Positions 26,861 through 37,862 of a stretch of 39,878 bases of DNA are shown one piece after another. Where the stretch lies: the NCBI GenBank assembly GCA_913048575.1, contig CAJWWJ010000004.1, forward strand, positions 1 through 39,878, in the 5' to 3' direction. The notes beneath the pieces are model-generated. The model searched no databases. It worked only from the letters and a program-made list of their open reading frames with translations, and was not told where the DNA came from. The stretch is from an uncultured Halieaceae bacterium. GTDB taxonomy: Bacteria > Pseudomonadota > Gammaproteobacteria > Pseudomonadales > Halieaceae. Position 1 is the first letter of the stretch. Each line of letters starts with the position of its first letter. A program made the position numbers and the translations under genes.

Positions 26861-26887
26861 GTAAAGAAGGCGCACTATGGCGCCTTC
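26861..26887 (-). terminator. Intrinsic terminator after hupB
   Basis: Perfect 8-bp stem GAAGGCGC (26866-26873) / GCGCCTTC (26880-26887), 6-nt loop. On the minus strand the stem is followed by only TTTAC, a short T-tract. It lies 39 bp past the hupB stop and before ppiD. Confidence 0.6.
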
Positions 26888-26925
26888 CAAGAACCGCCAC
26901 CCACTGGATGGCGAAGCAAACGATA

Positions 26926-27201
26926 TTACTTGTTAACCGCATCCTTTAACGCTTTTCCCGCCTTAAACCCGGGAGTGTTCGAGGCCGCAATCTGGATCGT
27001 TTCACCTGTTCTGGGGTTGCGTCCCTGTCGGGCTGCTCGCGCCTTTACAGCAAACGTACCAAATCCTACCAGCGATACGCTACCGCCCTTGGCAAGCGCC
27101 CCTGTAATCGCTCCGATGGCCGCATCGAGTGCTCGGCCTGCAGAGGCTTTCGAAAGATCCGCGTCAGCGGCGATGGCATCAATCAATTCATTCTTGTTCA
27201 C
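26926..27201 (-). CDS. hupB: HU-beta, nucleoid-associated DNA-binding protein
   Basis: Small dimeric DNA-bending protein, 91 residues (family 90). It has the [20 protein letters not shown]-terminus and the beta-arm signature [20 protein letters not shown] (about 46-65) with the intercalating proline in NPRTGE, then [13 protein letters not shown]. The start is GTG (27201-27199), preceded by GAGGGG at good spacing. It lies between lon and ppiD as in other gammaproteobacteria, with a probable own promoter upstream and a terminator after it. Confidence 0.97.
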   Translation of the reverse strand: MNKNELIDAIAADADLSKASAGRALDAAIGAITGALAKGGSVSLVGFGTFAVKARAARQGRNPRTGETIQIAASNTPGFKAGKALKDAVNK

Positions 27202-27258
27202 GTTATTACCCCTCGAGTATTTTGAGCTTAAGCTTCAGTGGCCAATTAGGAGAGCCAG

Positions 27259-27286
27259 CGTATAGCCTACTCCTCCGCGCCCCCAA
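27259..27286 (-). promoter_or_regulatory. Possible sigma-70 promoter of hupB
   Basis: On the minus strand, a TTGGGG -35-like box (27281-27286), a 16-bp spacer and TATACG (27259-27264). Both boxes are partial matches. A TTGACC lies just upstream (27288-27293) but at a spacing of 23. It fits the expectation that hupB is transcribed separately from lon. Confidence 0.35.
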
Positions 27287-27311
27287 CGGTCAACGCACCA
27301 AACGCTGGAAA

Positions 27312-29732
27312 TCAATGGGGTCTAGGCCGTTTTGGAGCGGTTTTGTCTGCCTCGGCGTCCTCACTTTGCGCAACGGGAGTCATACCCGCTAAGTAGGCAT
27401 CATCATCGAGCGCCTCGGGCAAGCGCTCAAGCGCGATCGATAGCACCTCATCAATCCATTTTACCGGCCGGATATCCACATTCTCCTTGATGTTATCGGG
27501 CACTTCTTGCAAGTCTCGCTCATTTTCGTGGGGGATAATCACCGTCTCAATGCCGCCTCGTTTAGCGGCCAACAACTTCTCTTTGAGTCCACCAATTGGC
27601 AGCACCTCACCTCTGAGAGTGATCTCTCCGGTCATTGCAACATCAGACCGCACGGGAATGTCGGTAAAGCTGCTTACCAGCGCAGTGCACATCGCAATCC
27701 CTGCACTGGGCCCGTCTTTCGGCGTAGCGCCCTCTGGAACATGAATGTGCATATCCCGCGAATCATGGAGCTTGGCAGCAATACCTAGCGCTTGAGACTT
27801 GGCCCGGACTACCGTAATCGCCGCCTGAATTGACTCTTGCATGACGTCGCCCAGCGATCCCGTCTTGACCACACGGCCTTTACCCATGGTAGATGCCACT
27901 TCTATGGTGAGGAGTTCTCCCCCTACCGATGTCCAGGCGAGTCCAGTGACCTGGCCGACCTTGTTCTCCTTCTCCGCGGTACCAAAATTGAATTTTCTGA
28001 CGCCCAACACGTCTGACAACATCTCAGGAGTGACTGACTGCCCCGGCTCCAGTTCTCCCAGCGCAAAGGCTTTGACCATTTTACGGCACACTTTTGCGAT
28101 CTGCCGTTCGAGGGAGCGAACGCCTGCTTCGCGCGTGTAGTAGCGAATAATGTCCAGCGTGGCTTGCTCCGACAGACTCATTTCCTCGGGCTTTAATCCG
28201 TTGAGCTTGGTTTGCTTTGGCGTTAGGTACCGCTGTGCGATATTGAGTTTTTCATCCTCGGTATAACCAGGAATTCGAATCACTTCCATTCGGTCTAGCA
28301 GCGGCCCCGGAATATTCATGGTGTTAGAGGTGCAGACAAACATGACGTCTGACAGGTCGTAGTCGACTTCGAGGTAATGATCATTAAAGGCATGATTCTG
28401 CTCTGGATCGAGCACCTCGAGCATGGCAGAAGCAGGATCACCGCGGTGATCCATTCCCATCTTATCGATCTCATCCAGCAAGAATAATGGATTGCGGACG
28501 CCTGCTTTTGACATTTTCTGGATGAGCTTGCCTGGCATTGAACCTATGTACGTCCGCCGATGACCTCTGATCTCCGCCTCATCCCTAACACCGCCAAGGG
28601 CCATACGAATAAACTTGCGATTAGTCGCCCTCGCGATCGACTCGCCCAGCGACGTCTTTCCCACGCCAGGTGGTCCTACCAGGCACAGAACCGGACCCTT
28701 TAACTTCCGGACCCGCTTTTGCACGGCCAAATACTCCAGAATCCGTTCTTTGACCTCCTCTAATCCGAAGTGATCGGCATCCAGCACACCCTGTGCTCGC
28801 TTGAGGTCGTGCCGAACCTTACTCCGCTTTGACCACGGAATACTCACCATCCAGTCCAGGTAGCCTCGGACCACCGACGCCTCTGCCGACATAGGCGACA
28901 TCATCTTGAGCTTACTCAGCTCTGCATTTGCCTTTTCGAAGGCTTCTTCCGACATCCGCGCTTCGTTGATTTTGTTTTGTAGATCATCGATCTCGTTTGG
29001 CGCGTCGTCCATCTCGCCAAGCTCTTTCTGGATCGCCTTCATCTGCTCATTAAGATAGTACTCGCGCTGACTCTTCTCCATCTGCTTCTTAACACGACCG
29101 CGAATCCGTTTCTCAACCTGAAACACATCAATTTCAGCATCCATCAACGACTGAAGATGCGCTAGGCGCTCTGCAATATCAGAGATCTCCAGAATGCGCT
29201 GCTTTTCATCCAGCGCCATGCTCATGTGTGCAGAAATAGTATCGGCCAGCCGGCCTGGGTCATCAATACCAGATAAAGAAGTGAGCACTTCTGCCGGGAC
29301 TTTTTTACTGAGTCCCACATATCGCTCAAATTGCTCGACCGTCGTTTTTAAAAGTGCCGCGCTCTCACGCTCGGCCAACGTATCGGTTTCTATCTCTCGC
29401 ACCGTTGCGACAGCGAACGTTTCTTCTTCGTCTACCGCAAGCACAGCTGCCCGATGGCCGCCCTCCACAAGCACCTTGATCGTGCCGTCGGGTAGCTTCA
29501 GCAGTTGTAATATATTGGACACGGTGCCGACCTGGTATAGGTCGTCCGCGCTGGGCTCGTCGTCAGATGCATTGCGCTGAGCAACCAGCAGCACCTGTTT
29601 GTTGTCCAGCATCGCATGCTCAAGCGCATCAATCGAGCGCTCCCTGCCGACAAAAAGTGGCAGTACCATGTGGGGGTACACTACAACATCACGCAATGGC
29701 AGTAGTGGTAGTTGTTGGTCTGATTCAGTCAT
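27312..29732 (-). CDS. lon: Lon ATP-dependent protease
   Basis: Cytoplasmic AAA+ serine protease for misfolded and regulatory proteins. From the ATG at 29732 the product is 806 residues (E. coli 784). It has an N-terminal substrate domain (LPLLPLRDVVVYPHMVLPLF), a long coiled region (about 190-300), the AAA+ module with Walker A GPPGVGKT (about 353) and Walker B FLLDEIDKM, and the protease domain with S in DGPSAGIAM (about 674) and K in GGLKEKLLAAKRG (about 717). A GTG 15 nt upstream is in frame, but a GGAGG (29738-29742) sits 5 nt before the ATG, which fixes the start. A heat-shock-type promoter precedes it. The C-terminus carries an extra basic tail. Confidence 0.98.
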   Translation of the reverse strand: MTESDQQLPLLPLRDVVVYPHMVLPLFVGRERSIDALEHAMLDNKQVLLVAQRNASDDEPSADDLYQVGTVSNILQLLKLPDGTIKVLVEGGHRAAVLAVDEEETFAVATVREIETDTLAERESAALLKTTVEQFERYVGLSKKVPAEVLTSLSGIDDPGRLADTISAHMSMALDEKQRILEISDIAERLAHLQSLMDAEIDVFQVEKRIRGRVKKQMEKSQREYYLNEQMKAIQKELGEMDDAPNEIDDLQNKINEARMSEEAFEKANAELSKLKMMSPMSAEASVVRGYLDWMVSIPWSKRSKVRHDLKRAQGVLDADHFGLEEVKERILEYLAVQKRVRKLKGPVLCLVGPPGVGKTSLGESIARATNRKFIRMALGGVRDEAEIRGHRRTYIGSMPGKLIQKMSKAGVRNPLFLLDEIDKMGMDHRGDPASAMLEVLDPEQNHAFNDHYLEVDYDLSDVMFVCTSNTMNIPGPLLDRMEVIRIPGYTEDEKLNIAQRYLTPKQTKLNGLKPEEMSLSEQATLDIIRYYTREAGVRSLERQIAKVCRKMVKAFALGELEPGQSVTPEMLSDVLGVRKFNFGTAEKENKVGQVTGLAWTSVGGELLTIEVASTMGKGRVVKTGSLGDVMQESIQAAITVVRAKSQALGIAAKLHDSRDMHIHVPEGATPKDGPSAGIAMCTALVSSFTDIPVRSDVAMTGEITLRGEVLPIGGLKEKLLAAKRGGIETVIIPHENERDLQEVPDNIKENVDIRPVKWIDEVLSIALERLPEALDDDAYLAGMTPVAQSEDAEADKTAPKRPRPH

Positions 29733-29737
29733 GCTGT

Positions 29738-29742
29738 CCTCC
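29738..29742 (-). promoter_or_regulatory. Shine-Dalgarno deciding the lon start
   Basis: GGAGG on the minus strand ends 5 nt before the ATG at 29732. It lies within the longer GTG-initiated frame, so it selects the internal ATG. Confidence 0.85.
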
Positions 29743-29755
29743 GTCACTACCTATG

Positions 29756-29783
29756 AAGTGGGGGCTCAGCAGTCGATTTCAAG
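29756..29783 (-). promoter_or_regulatory. Sigma-32 (heat-shock) promoter of lon
   Basis: Minus strand: CTTGAAA (29783-29777), a 13-bp spacer, then CCCCACTT (29763-29756). The sigma-32 consensus is CTTGAAA, 11-16 bp, CCCCATnT. Transcription would start near 29748, giving a leader of about 16 nt that contains the SD. lon is a classical sigma-32 target. Confidence 0.72.
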
Positions 29784-29868
29784 GCCACCCTATCTAGTAG
29801 TGATACCTCAAGGCGTCCTGACCGGATCGCTTTTCAGGAGGAGTAATGTAGTCGTTATGTGCGGCGGC

Positions 29869-31158
29869 TCATTCCTCGCCAGCAGCGACTGCAGGAGCGG
29901 GCGTCTCGTAGACCAATAGTGGCTCAGAATCACCCGTCACCACGGACTCATCGACCACAATTTTTGCCACATCCGGCTGCGATGGAATCGTATACATGGA
30001 TTCCAGCAAAATGCCCTCTAAGATGGAACGCAAGCCCCGCGCGCCGGTCTTCCGCTCCATCGCTCGCAGAGCGACGGCCTGCAGACCATCATCACGGAAG
30101 TCGATCTCGACGCCCTCCATTTCAAACATCTTTGCGTACTGCTTGGTCAGCGCGTTTCGCGGCTCAGTCAAAATTCGGATAAGCGCCTCAGAATCAAGCT
30201 CCTCCAAGGTCGCGATAATGGGCAGTCGACCCACAAACTCGGGAATCAATCCGTACTGCACAAGATCTTCTGGCTGCAAATCCGCAAGGGTTTCGCCAAA
30301 ATTGCTGGTCTCATCTTTACTCTTCACTTCAGCGCCGAAGCCGATGCCGCCTTTTTCGGAGCGATTGCGAATTACTTTGTCGAGGCCGGCAAAAGCGCCG
30401 CCACAAATAAAGAGGATATTACTGGTATCGACCTGCAAGAACTCTTGTTGTGGATGCTTGCGCCCACCTTGTGGCGGTACTGAGGCCACGGTGCCTTCGA
30501 TCAGCTTGAGTAACGCCTGCTGAACCCCTTCGCCCGACACGTCCCGAGTGATCGAGGGGTTATCGGACTTTCGGGAAATCTTATCGATCTCGTCAATGTA
30601 AACGATCCCCATTTGCGCGCGATCGACATCGTAATCGCACTTCTGCAGGAGCTTTTGAATAATATTTTCTACATCCTCACCGACATAGCCCGCCTCCGTG
30701 AGCGTGGTCGCGTCGGCAATGGTAAAGGGCACGTCTAACAGGCGCGCTAACGTTTCTGCAAGCAACGTCTTACCCGAGCCTGTCGGCCCGACCAACAAAA
30801 TATTGGACTTGCTCAGCTCGACCTCGTCCGAGGTCTGGCCAGCCGGCAGGGCATTCTTCAAGCGCTTGTAGTGATTGTAAACCGCCACCGCCAAGACGCG
30901 CTTGGCCTTTTGTTGGCCAATCACATATTGATTCAGTATTTCGTTAATTTCAGCAGGAATGGGTAGCTTGGTGCTGCCATCCTCGCTCGAGGACTCTTGA
31001 ATCTCTTCGCGAATAATGTCATTGCACAGGTCAACGCACTCGTCACAAATAAAGACGGAAGGCCCCGCGATCAGTTTTCGCACTTCATTTTGGCTTTTGC
31101 CACAAAAAGAGCAATAAAGCAGCTTACCGCTGTCGCCTGATGTGGTCTCTTCTGTCAT
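29869..31158 (-). CDS. clpX: ClpX, ATPase subunit of ClpXP
   Basis: AAA+ unfoldase that recognises tagged substrates and feeds them to ClpP. The 429-residue protein has a four-cysteine zinc-binding domain (C16, C19, C38, C41), Walker [13 protein letters not shown] (about 120), Walker [11 protein letters not shown], the sensor region LFICGGAF, and the [10 protein letters not shown] stretch; the ClpP-contacting IGF loop is visible as GGIGFGAE. The C-terminal small domain includes [18 protein letters not shown]-type residues. An AGGA stands directly before the ATG. It follows clpP by 95 bp, in the order tig-clpP-clpX-lon. Confidence 0.98.
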   Translation of the reverse strand: MTEETTSGDSGKLLYCSFCGKSQNEVRKLIAGPSVFICDECVDLCNDIIREEIQESSSEDGSTKLPIPAEINEILNQYVIGQQKAKRVLAVAVYNHYKRLKNALPAGQTSDEVELSKSNILLVGPTGSGKTLLAETLARLLDVPFTIADATTLTEAGYVGEDVENIIQKLLQKCDYDVDRAQMGIVYIDEIDKISRKSDNPSITRDVSGEGVQQALLKLIEGTVASVPPQGGRKHPQQEFLQVDTSNILFICGGAFAGLDKVIRNRSEKGGIGFGAEVKSKDETSNFGETLADLQPEDLVQYGLIPEFVGRLPIIATLEELDSEALIRILTEPRNALTKQYAKMFEMEGVEIDFRDDGLQAVALRAMERKTGARGLRSILEGILLESMYTIPSQPDVAKIVVDESVVTGDSEPLLVYETPAPAVAAGEE

Positions 31159-31253
31159 TCCTGTATCCTGTTACGGCCCTATGCGCCGCCAAAACTAACC
31201 TTGATCGGTTTTATCGGCGATTGCAAGTCGCCGGCTGCGTGACGTCTGCTGGC

Positions 31254-31871
31254 TTAGCGGCTGCTAATCACTTCATCCACCAGGCCATATTCCACACTTT
31301 GCTCGGCGCTCATGAACCGATCTCGCTCTGTATCGCGCTCGATTACATCAATGGTCTGCCCAGTGTGGTCAGCCAACAACGAATTTAGCCTCTCTCTCAG
31401 GAACAATATTTCTTTCGCTTGAATTTCGATATCAGTCGCTTGCCCCTGGGCACCGCCGCTGGGCTGATGAATCATGGTTCGCGCATTAGGAAGGATAAAG
31501 CGCTTGCTTTTAGCGCCACCACTGAGCAAAAACGCACCCATGGAGGCGGCCTGACCGATGCACATGGTGCTGACATCAGGCTTGATAAACTGCATCGTAT
31601 CGTAAATGGACAACCCCGCCGTCACGGACCCGCCAGGGCTGTTGATGTATAAGTGCACGTCCTTGTCAGGATTTTCAGACTCTAAGAACAGTAATTGCGC
31701 GACAATCAGATTCGCCATGTGATCCTCGATCGCACCTACGATAAAGATCACGCGCTCCTTCAAGAGCCGCGAGTAAATGTCAAAAGAACGCTCCCCTCGC
31801 GAAGTCTGCTCTATCACCATCGGCACCAAGCCGAGGTTTTGAGGGTCTAGCGAAAAATCGTGCTGACTCAT
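31254..31871 (-). CDS. clpP: ClpP, proteolytic subunit of ClpXP/ClpAP
   Basis: Serine protease forming the tetradecameric degradation chamber. From the ATG at 31871 it is 205 residues, and catalytic residues are S110 ([11 protein letters not shown]), H135 (TMIHQPSGG) and D184 (ERDRFMSAE). An in-frame GTG at 31877 would add two residues, but the AGGAG at 31881-31877 overlaps that GTG and is spaced 5 nt from the ATG, so the ATG is the start. A short N-terminal propeptide is likely removed. It starts 12 bp after the tig stop and is presumably in the same operon. Confidence 0.98.
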   Translation of the reverse strand: MSQHDFSLDPQNLGLVPMVIEQTSRGERSFDIYSRLLKERVIFIVGAIEDHMANLIVAQLLFLESENPDKDVHLYINSPGGSVTAGLSIYDTMQFIKPDVSTMCIGQAASMGAFLLSGGAKSKRFILPNARTMIHQPSGGAQGQATDIEIQAKEILFLRERLNSLLADHTGQTIDVIERDTERDRFMSAEQSVEYGLVDEVISSR

Positions 31872-31876
31872 ACTCA

Positions 31877-31881
31877 CTCCT
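31877..31881 (-). promoter_or_regulatory. Shine-Dalgarno deciding the clpP start
   Basis: AGGAG on the minus strand, 5 nt from the ATG at 31871. It includes the G of the alternative GTG, which rules that codon out as the main start. Confidence 0.8.
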
Positions 31882-31883
31882 GT

Positions 31884-33218
31884 CTATGCCTGCTCTGCAG
31901 ACTGTGGACGCGCACGGGCTAGCGCATCTTCATAACTCAGTTCGATGTCTTGGACCGCAGCGCCCGCAACCATTTTGTCAACCACCGCGTCTTCAAGCAC
32001 GCGTGATTCAATCCCCGCCAACTGCTCGTTCTCCGAGTAGTACCAGTTAATCACTTCCTCTGGATCTTGATAAGTCGAAGCGATTTCCTCGATTCGTTCT
32101 CTTATTTTAGCGGGCTCCGCCGTCAGCTCATACTGGCCGATCATTTCGGCAACGACGAGCCCCAGTTTCACGCGCCTCTCAGCCTGCTCAGAGAACATTT
32201 CGTCCGGCAAAATGGAGGTTAAATCCATGTCCTGCGGGACACCGCCCCCAAACTGTTGGAACATTTGCTGTCGCATTGCCTGCGTCTCTTGAGCGATCAG
32301 CGAAGTCGGTAACTCGATGCTTTCATGCGCCACCGCAATTGCGTCCATCACCTGCGTCTTCACCGACGCCTCCACCGCATTGCGCAGCTCCCGCTCCATA
32401 TTCTCGCGAACTTCAACACGAAACTCCTCTTCCGTGCCGTCTGCTAACCCATACTGTGAGAAGAGCGCACTATCGATGGGCGCCAATTCGAGTGTCTTGA
32501 CCTCTTTGATAAGCACCTTAAACTCTACCGCGGCTCCCGCTAACTCTTCGCTCTGATAATCCTCTGGAAAGGTCAAGTTGAGGACCCGGTTGTCGTTCGC
32601 TGCCGCGCCCACCAACCCGTCTTCAAAACCCGGGATCATTCGGCCAGAACCGAGCTCTAACGAAGTGTCCTCGCCTTTGCCTCCCTCAAAAGGCTCGTCG
32701 TCGCGAAATCCCTCAAAATCAATCACGACGGTATCACCCTCTTCCGCAGCCCGCTCAGCGACGACCAGCTCTCCCTGTTGCTTTCGGAACACCTCAATGA
32801 TTTTATCGACATCCGCATCGGTGACCGTCGCAGTTGGCTTTTCGATGACGAGATCGTCGATGTCCTTCACTTCAATGCTTGGGAATATTTCAAAGGTGGC
32901 GGTGTATTCTACGTCCTGACCAGCACCCATTTTTCTCGCCTCGATGCTGGGCTGGCCGGCGGGACGGAGGTTTTCAGACATAACGGCTTCTTGAAAGGAT
33001 TGGCTGATCACTTCGCCCAGTACCTCTTGCCGCACACCCGCGCCGAAGCGTTGCTGCATAACGCGCATCGGGACCTTGCCGGGACGGAAACCAGGCAGCC
33101 TGACGTTGCTCGCCGCTTCTTTGAGACGCTTCAGCACTGCCGAGTCAACTCGGTCTGCCGGGACACCAACGGTGACTCTTCGCTCTAACCCAGACATTGT
33201 TTCTACGGAGACCCGCAT
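31884..33218 (-). CDS. tig: Trigger factor, ribosome-associated chaperone
   Basis: Ribosome-tunnel chaperone with peptidyl-prolyl isomerase activity, 444 residues (E. coli 432). The N-terminal ribosome-binding domain has the signature LPGFRPGKVPMRVMQQRFG (about 40-58). The FKBP-like domain follows (EEGDTVVIDFEGFRDDEPFE, about 160-180), then the helical C-terminal arms. MRVSVETMSGLERRVTV is the typical start and has AGGAG upstream. It heads the tig-clpP-clpX cluster, 94 bp after the tRNA-Leu gene. Confidence 0.98.
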   Translation of the reverse strand: MRVSVETMSGLERRVTVGVPADRVDSAVLKRLKEAASNVRLPGFRPGKVPMRVMQQRFGAGVRQEVLGEVISQSFQEAVMSENLRPAGQPSIEARKMGAGQDVEYTATFEIFPSIEVKDIDDLVIEKPTATVTDADVDKIIEVFRKQQGELVVAERAAEEGDTVVIDFEGFRDDEPFEGGKGEDTSLELGSGRMIPGFEDGLVGAAANDNRVLNLTFPEDYQSEELAGAAVEFKVLIKEVKTLELAPIDSALFSQYGLADGTEEEFRVEVRENMERELRNAVEASVKTQVMDAIAVAHESIELPTSLIAQETQAMRQQMFQQFGGGVPQDMDLTSILPDEMFSEQAERRVKLGLVVAEMIGQYELTAEPAKIRERIEEIASTYQDPEEVINWYYSENEQLAGIESRVLEDAVVDKMVAGAAVQDIELSYEDALARARPQSAEQA

Positions 33219-33312
33219 GTTCTTGCTCCTGAAATCCTAAAAATATTAGCCCGACAGACAAGCAGCCCTTATTAGGCCGCCCCTTTTACTTACGCAATGG
33301 CAGGATACTATA

Positions 33313-33397
<85 letters not shown>

Positions 33398-33706
33398 ACA
33401 GAACCCTGGAAAAACGATTCGCCGAGCACAAACGAGGCGCGGGATGGTGTCACAGAATGTGAGCCGTTTCAACGGCTCCGGCTTGAAACACCGGAGACGC
33501 GAGGCAGGATCACTCGCCGACGCGCCGCCCATGTTGTCGGCAGCAATCAAGAATTTACTTGAGGAAGTGAATTAGGTACAAATACATTTAAAAACAATTA
33601 TTTATCATCGATATATCATGTGAATAAGAAGAATAAATGCGCGTTATCGGGTAATTTGACGCAGGACGCAAATAAAATGGCTTGACGGATTGGATTAATT
33701 ATTTTG
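33398..33706. other. Non-coding region upstream of tRNA-Leu: inverted repeats, then AT-rich DNA
   Basis: No protein gene is supported here. At 33461-33496 two inverted repeats overlap: GAGCCGTT/AACGGCTC (33461-33468, 33471-33478) and CTCCGG/CCGGAG (33476-33481, 33491-33496). The arms GTTTCAA and TTGAAAC (33466-33472, 33483-33489) also pair, so only one structure can form at a time. From about 33570 to 33706 the DNA turns clearly AT-rich, which fits a promoter region for the RNA candidate on the right or for the tRNA on the left. Confidence 0.55.
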
Positions 33707-33724
33707 ATGGGGCATACTAAATTG

Positions 33725-33861
33725 GTCGGATCGCCCATTAAAAAGAAGCGTAACGGCACCGGGCATCCCAAGTGCCTGGTTTGTGCTCTCGCCGATGTGC
33801 CCGCGGGAGCACCACTCCTAAAAGTCTATGCCTACGGGTCCTTCGGGGCCCGATTTTTTTT
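33725..33861 (+). ncRNA. Candidate structured small RNA with intrinsic terminator
   Basis: Three consecutive hairpins lie on the + strand. Hairpin 1: ACCGGGCA (33758-33765) / TGCCTGGT (33773-33780), 7-nt loop. Hairpin 2: GTGCTCTCGC (33783-33792) / GCGGGAGCAC (33803-33812), 10-nt loop. Hairpin 3 is a terminator with a UUCG loop and eight T. AT-rich DNA with a weak promoter (TTGGAT, 17 bp, CATACT at 33690-33718) lies upstream, so the 5' end near 33725 is a guess. I do not recognise an RNA family. A 58-codon frame (33707-33883) runs through the same stretch, with a CLVC motif (residues 23-26) and a His-rich end; it has a poor SD and the terminator inside it, so I favour RNA. Confidence 0.45.
33835..33861 (+). 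terminator. Intrinsic terminator with UUCG tetraloop
   Basis: Stem CGGGTCC (33835-33841) / GGGCCCG (33846-33852) with one G-T pair, loop TTCG, then A and eight T (33854-33861). It is a strong + strand terminator with no annotated + strand gene before it, which is the main reason to suspect a small RNA. Confidence 0.75.
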
Positions 33862-33984
33862 GGGCCACCATCACTCCGATTGACTGCGTGGCGGAACCGC
33901 TATTGGCGCAAAACCCGATCGATTCTGTGTGGAGAACCGCTCACTCTTATTATTGAGACCGCCCAGTCCGCCAGCAGCAAATGT

Positions 33985-34329
33985 TTATAGAGTGTGCGTT
34001 TGCCTCGATGACGCCAGCGAGCCACCCAGATAATTTTCAATCTTATGACTGACTGGTGCGTCTTGCTCAGAGAACTCGACGCCGATTCCCGTCTCGCGAT
34101 GCCCTTGGGCGCCCTTGGGTGTGATCCAAATCACGCGTCCGGTGACCGTCAACGTTTCCGGCTCATCCAGCAGCGATAACAAAATAATCACGTGATCGCC
34201 GAGTTGGTAGCGTGCTGTTGTCGGCACAAACAGCCCACCTTGGCGCAGAAAAGACATGTAAGCGGCGTGCAAGGCAGACAGATCTTTGATGGAAAGGGTT
34301 AAGCTGTCGTGTTTCATATCGCGGAGCAT
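33985..34329 (-). CDS. pilZ: PilZ, type IV pilus biogenesis protein
   Basis: Small cytoplasmic protein of 114 residues needed for type IV pilus assembly in Pseudomonas and Xanthomonas. Matches to that subgroup are LTLSIKDLSALHAAYMSF (about 10-27), GGLFVPTTARYQLGD (31-45) and GRVIWITPKGAQGHRETGIGVEF (63-85). The RxxxR motif used by other PilZ domains to bind c-di-GMP is absent, as in the founding PilZ. It lies after holB, its usual place. Two ATGs are possible (34329 and 34317); the first is nearer the GGGGGA at the holB end. Confidence 0.88.
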   Translation of the reverse strand: MLRDMKHDSLTLSIKDLSALHAAYMSFLRQGGLFVPTTARYQLGDHVIILLSLLDEPETLTVTGRVIWITPKGAQGHRETGIGVEFSEQDAPVSHKIENYLGGSLASSRQTHTL

Positions 34330-34338
34330 AACATCAAC

Positions 34339-37010
<2,672 letters not shown>

Positions 37011-37026
<16 letters not shown>

Positions 37027-37862
37027 GAGGCCACCTGTTGCATCAGTGCATCTTGAATACGCTCGGGTAAAGTGCTTTCTGGTAAGTGCTGGCCCTCGAT
37101 ACGAGAGATCGCAACAACGCCTCTTACCGTATTACTGATGAGCACGGCATCGGCTTGTCGAAGCGCTGCTAGCGTGATGGACTGTTCGTCGACGACATAG
37201 TCGAGCTGTGGCAGCACTGTCTCGATGAGGAGCTGTCTGCGGGTTCCTGCGATACCGCACCGGCTCAAATCAGGTGTGACGCACTGATTGCCAAAAAAAG
37301 CAAAAATATTGCCGCGGGAAGTAGAGATGACATGGTCTTGTGCATCTAACATGAGCGCGTCATCCCACTGCTGAGCAGCCGCCTCCTGTGCTGCCAGAAC
37401 CTGCTCGGTACGCGCCAATAGCTTGAGTCCGGCAAGCTCGGGCTGAAACGCCCAGCGAATCTGCGCGATGCCACAAGACTGCCGATCTGGCGCCTGCACT
37501 AGCGGCGGAAACAGCGTCAGAATGTGTCTGGGCGATACTGAATCGGGTGGTGCGTACCCGCGCGGACCCGACCCGCGGGTCACCGTTAGACGCGCCGTGC
37601 CGGAATGCCCCACCGACTCCACGCAACGACAAATGTCCTCAAAAACCCGCTGCGCAATGGCTTCTGGATGCGGAAAACGCAGGGCCTCAAGTGCCAATGA
37701 GAGCCTAGCTGAATGAAGCGATTGGCACGCAATTTTTCCACTCAAGCAACTCATCGTCTCGAAAGCACCGTCAGCATAGTTCAGCCCTCGATCGTCAAGC
37801 GGGATGCTCGCCCCCGCTTTGCCATCAACCCATTCGTATGGCGTTGGCAATGGCGATATCAA
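37011..37862 (-). CDS. pabC: Aminodeoxychorismate lyase
   Basis: PLP fold-type IV enzyme releasing pyruvate from 4-amino-4-deoxychorismate to give p-aminobenzoate for folate. The 283-residue protein begins [28 protein letters not shown], here given as its two ends EWVDGK and YADGAFETM (about 10-38). The Schiff-base lysine is K147 in [16 protein letters not shown], and the phosphate-binding [10 protein letters not shown] segment lies near the C-terminus. The TTG start (37862-37860) overlaps the fabF stop as TTGA, and no better start is seen before conserved residues. Other class IV aminotransferases look similar; position between fabF and mltG favours pabC. Confidence 0.93.

Noticed and set aside
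31215-31233. Hairpin CGGCGA/TCGCCG between clpP and clpX as a terminator
   Set aside because: Only 6 bp and followed by A-rich, not T-rich, sequence on the minus strand.
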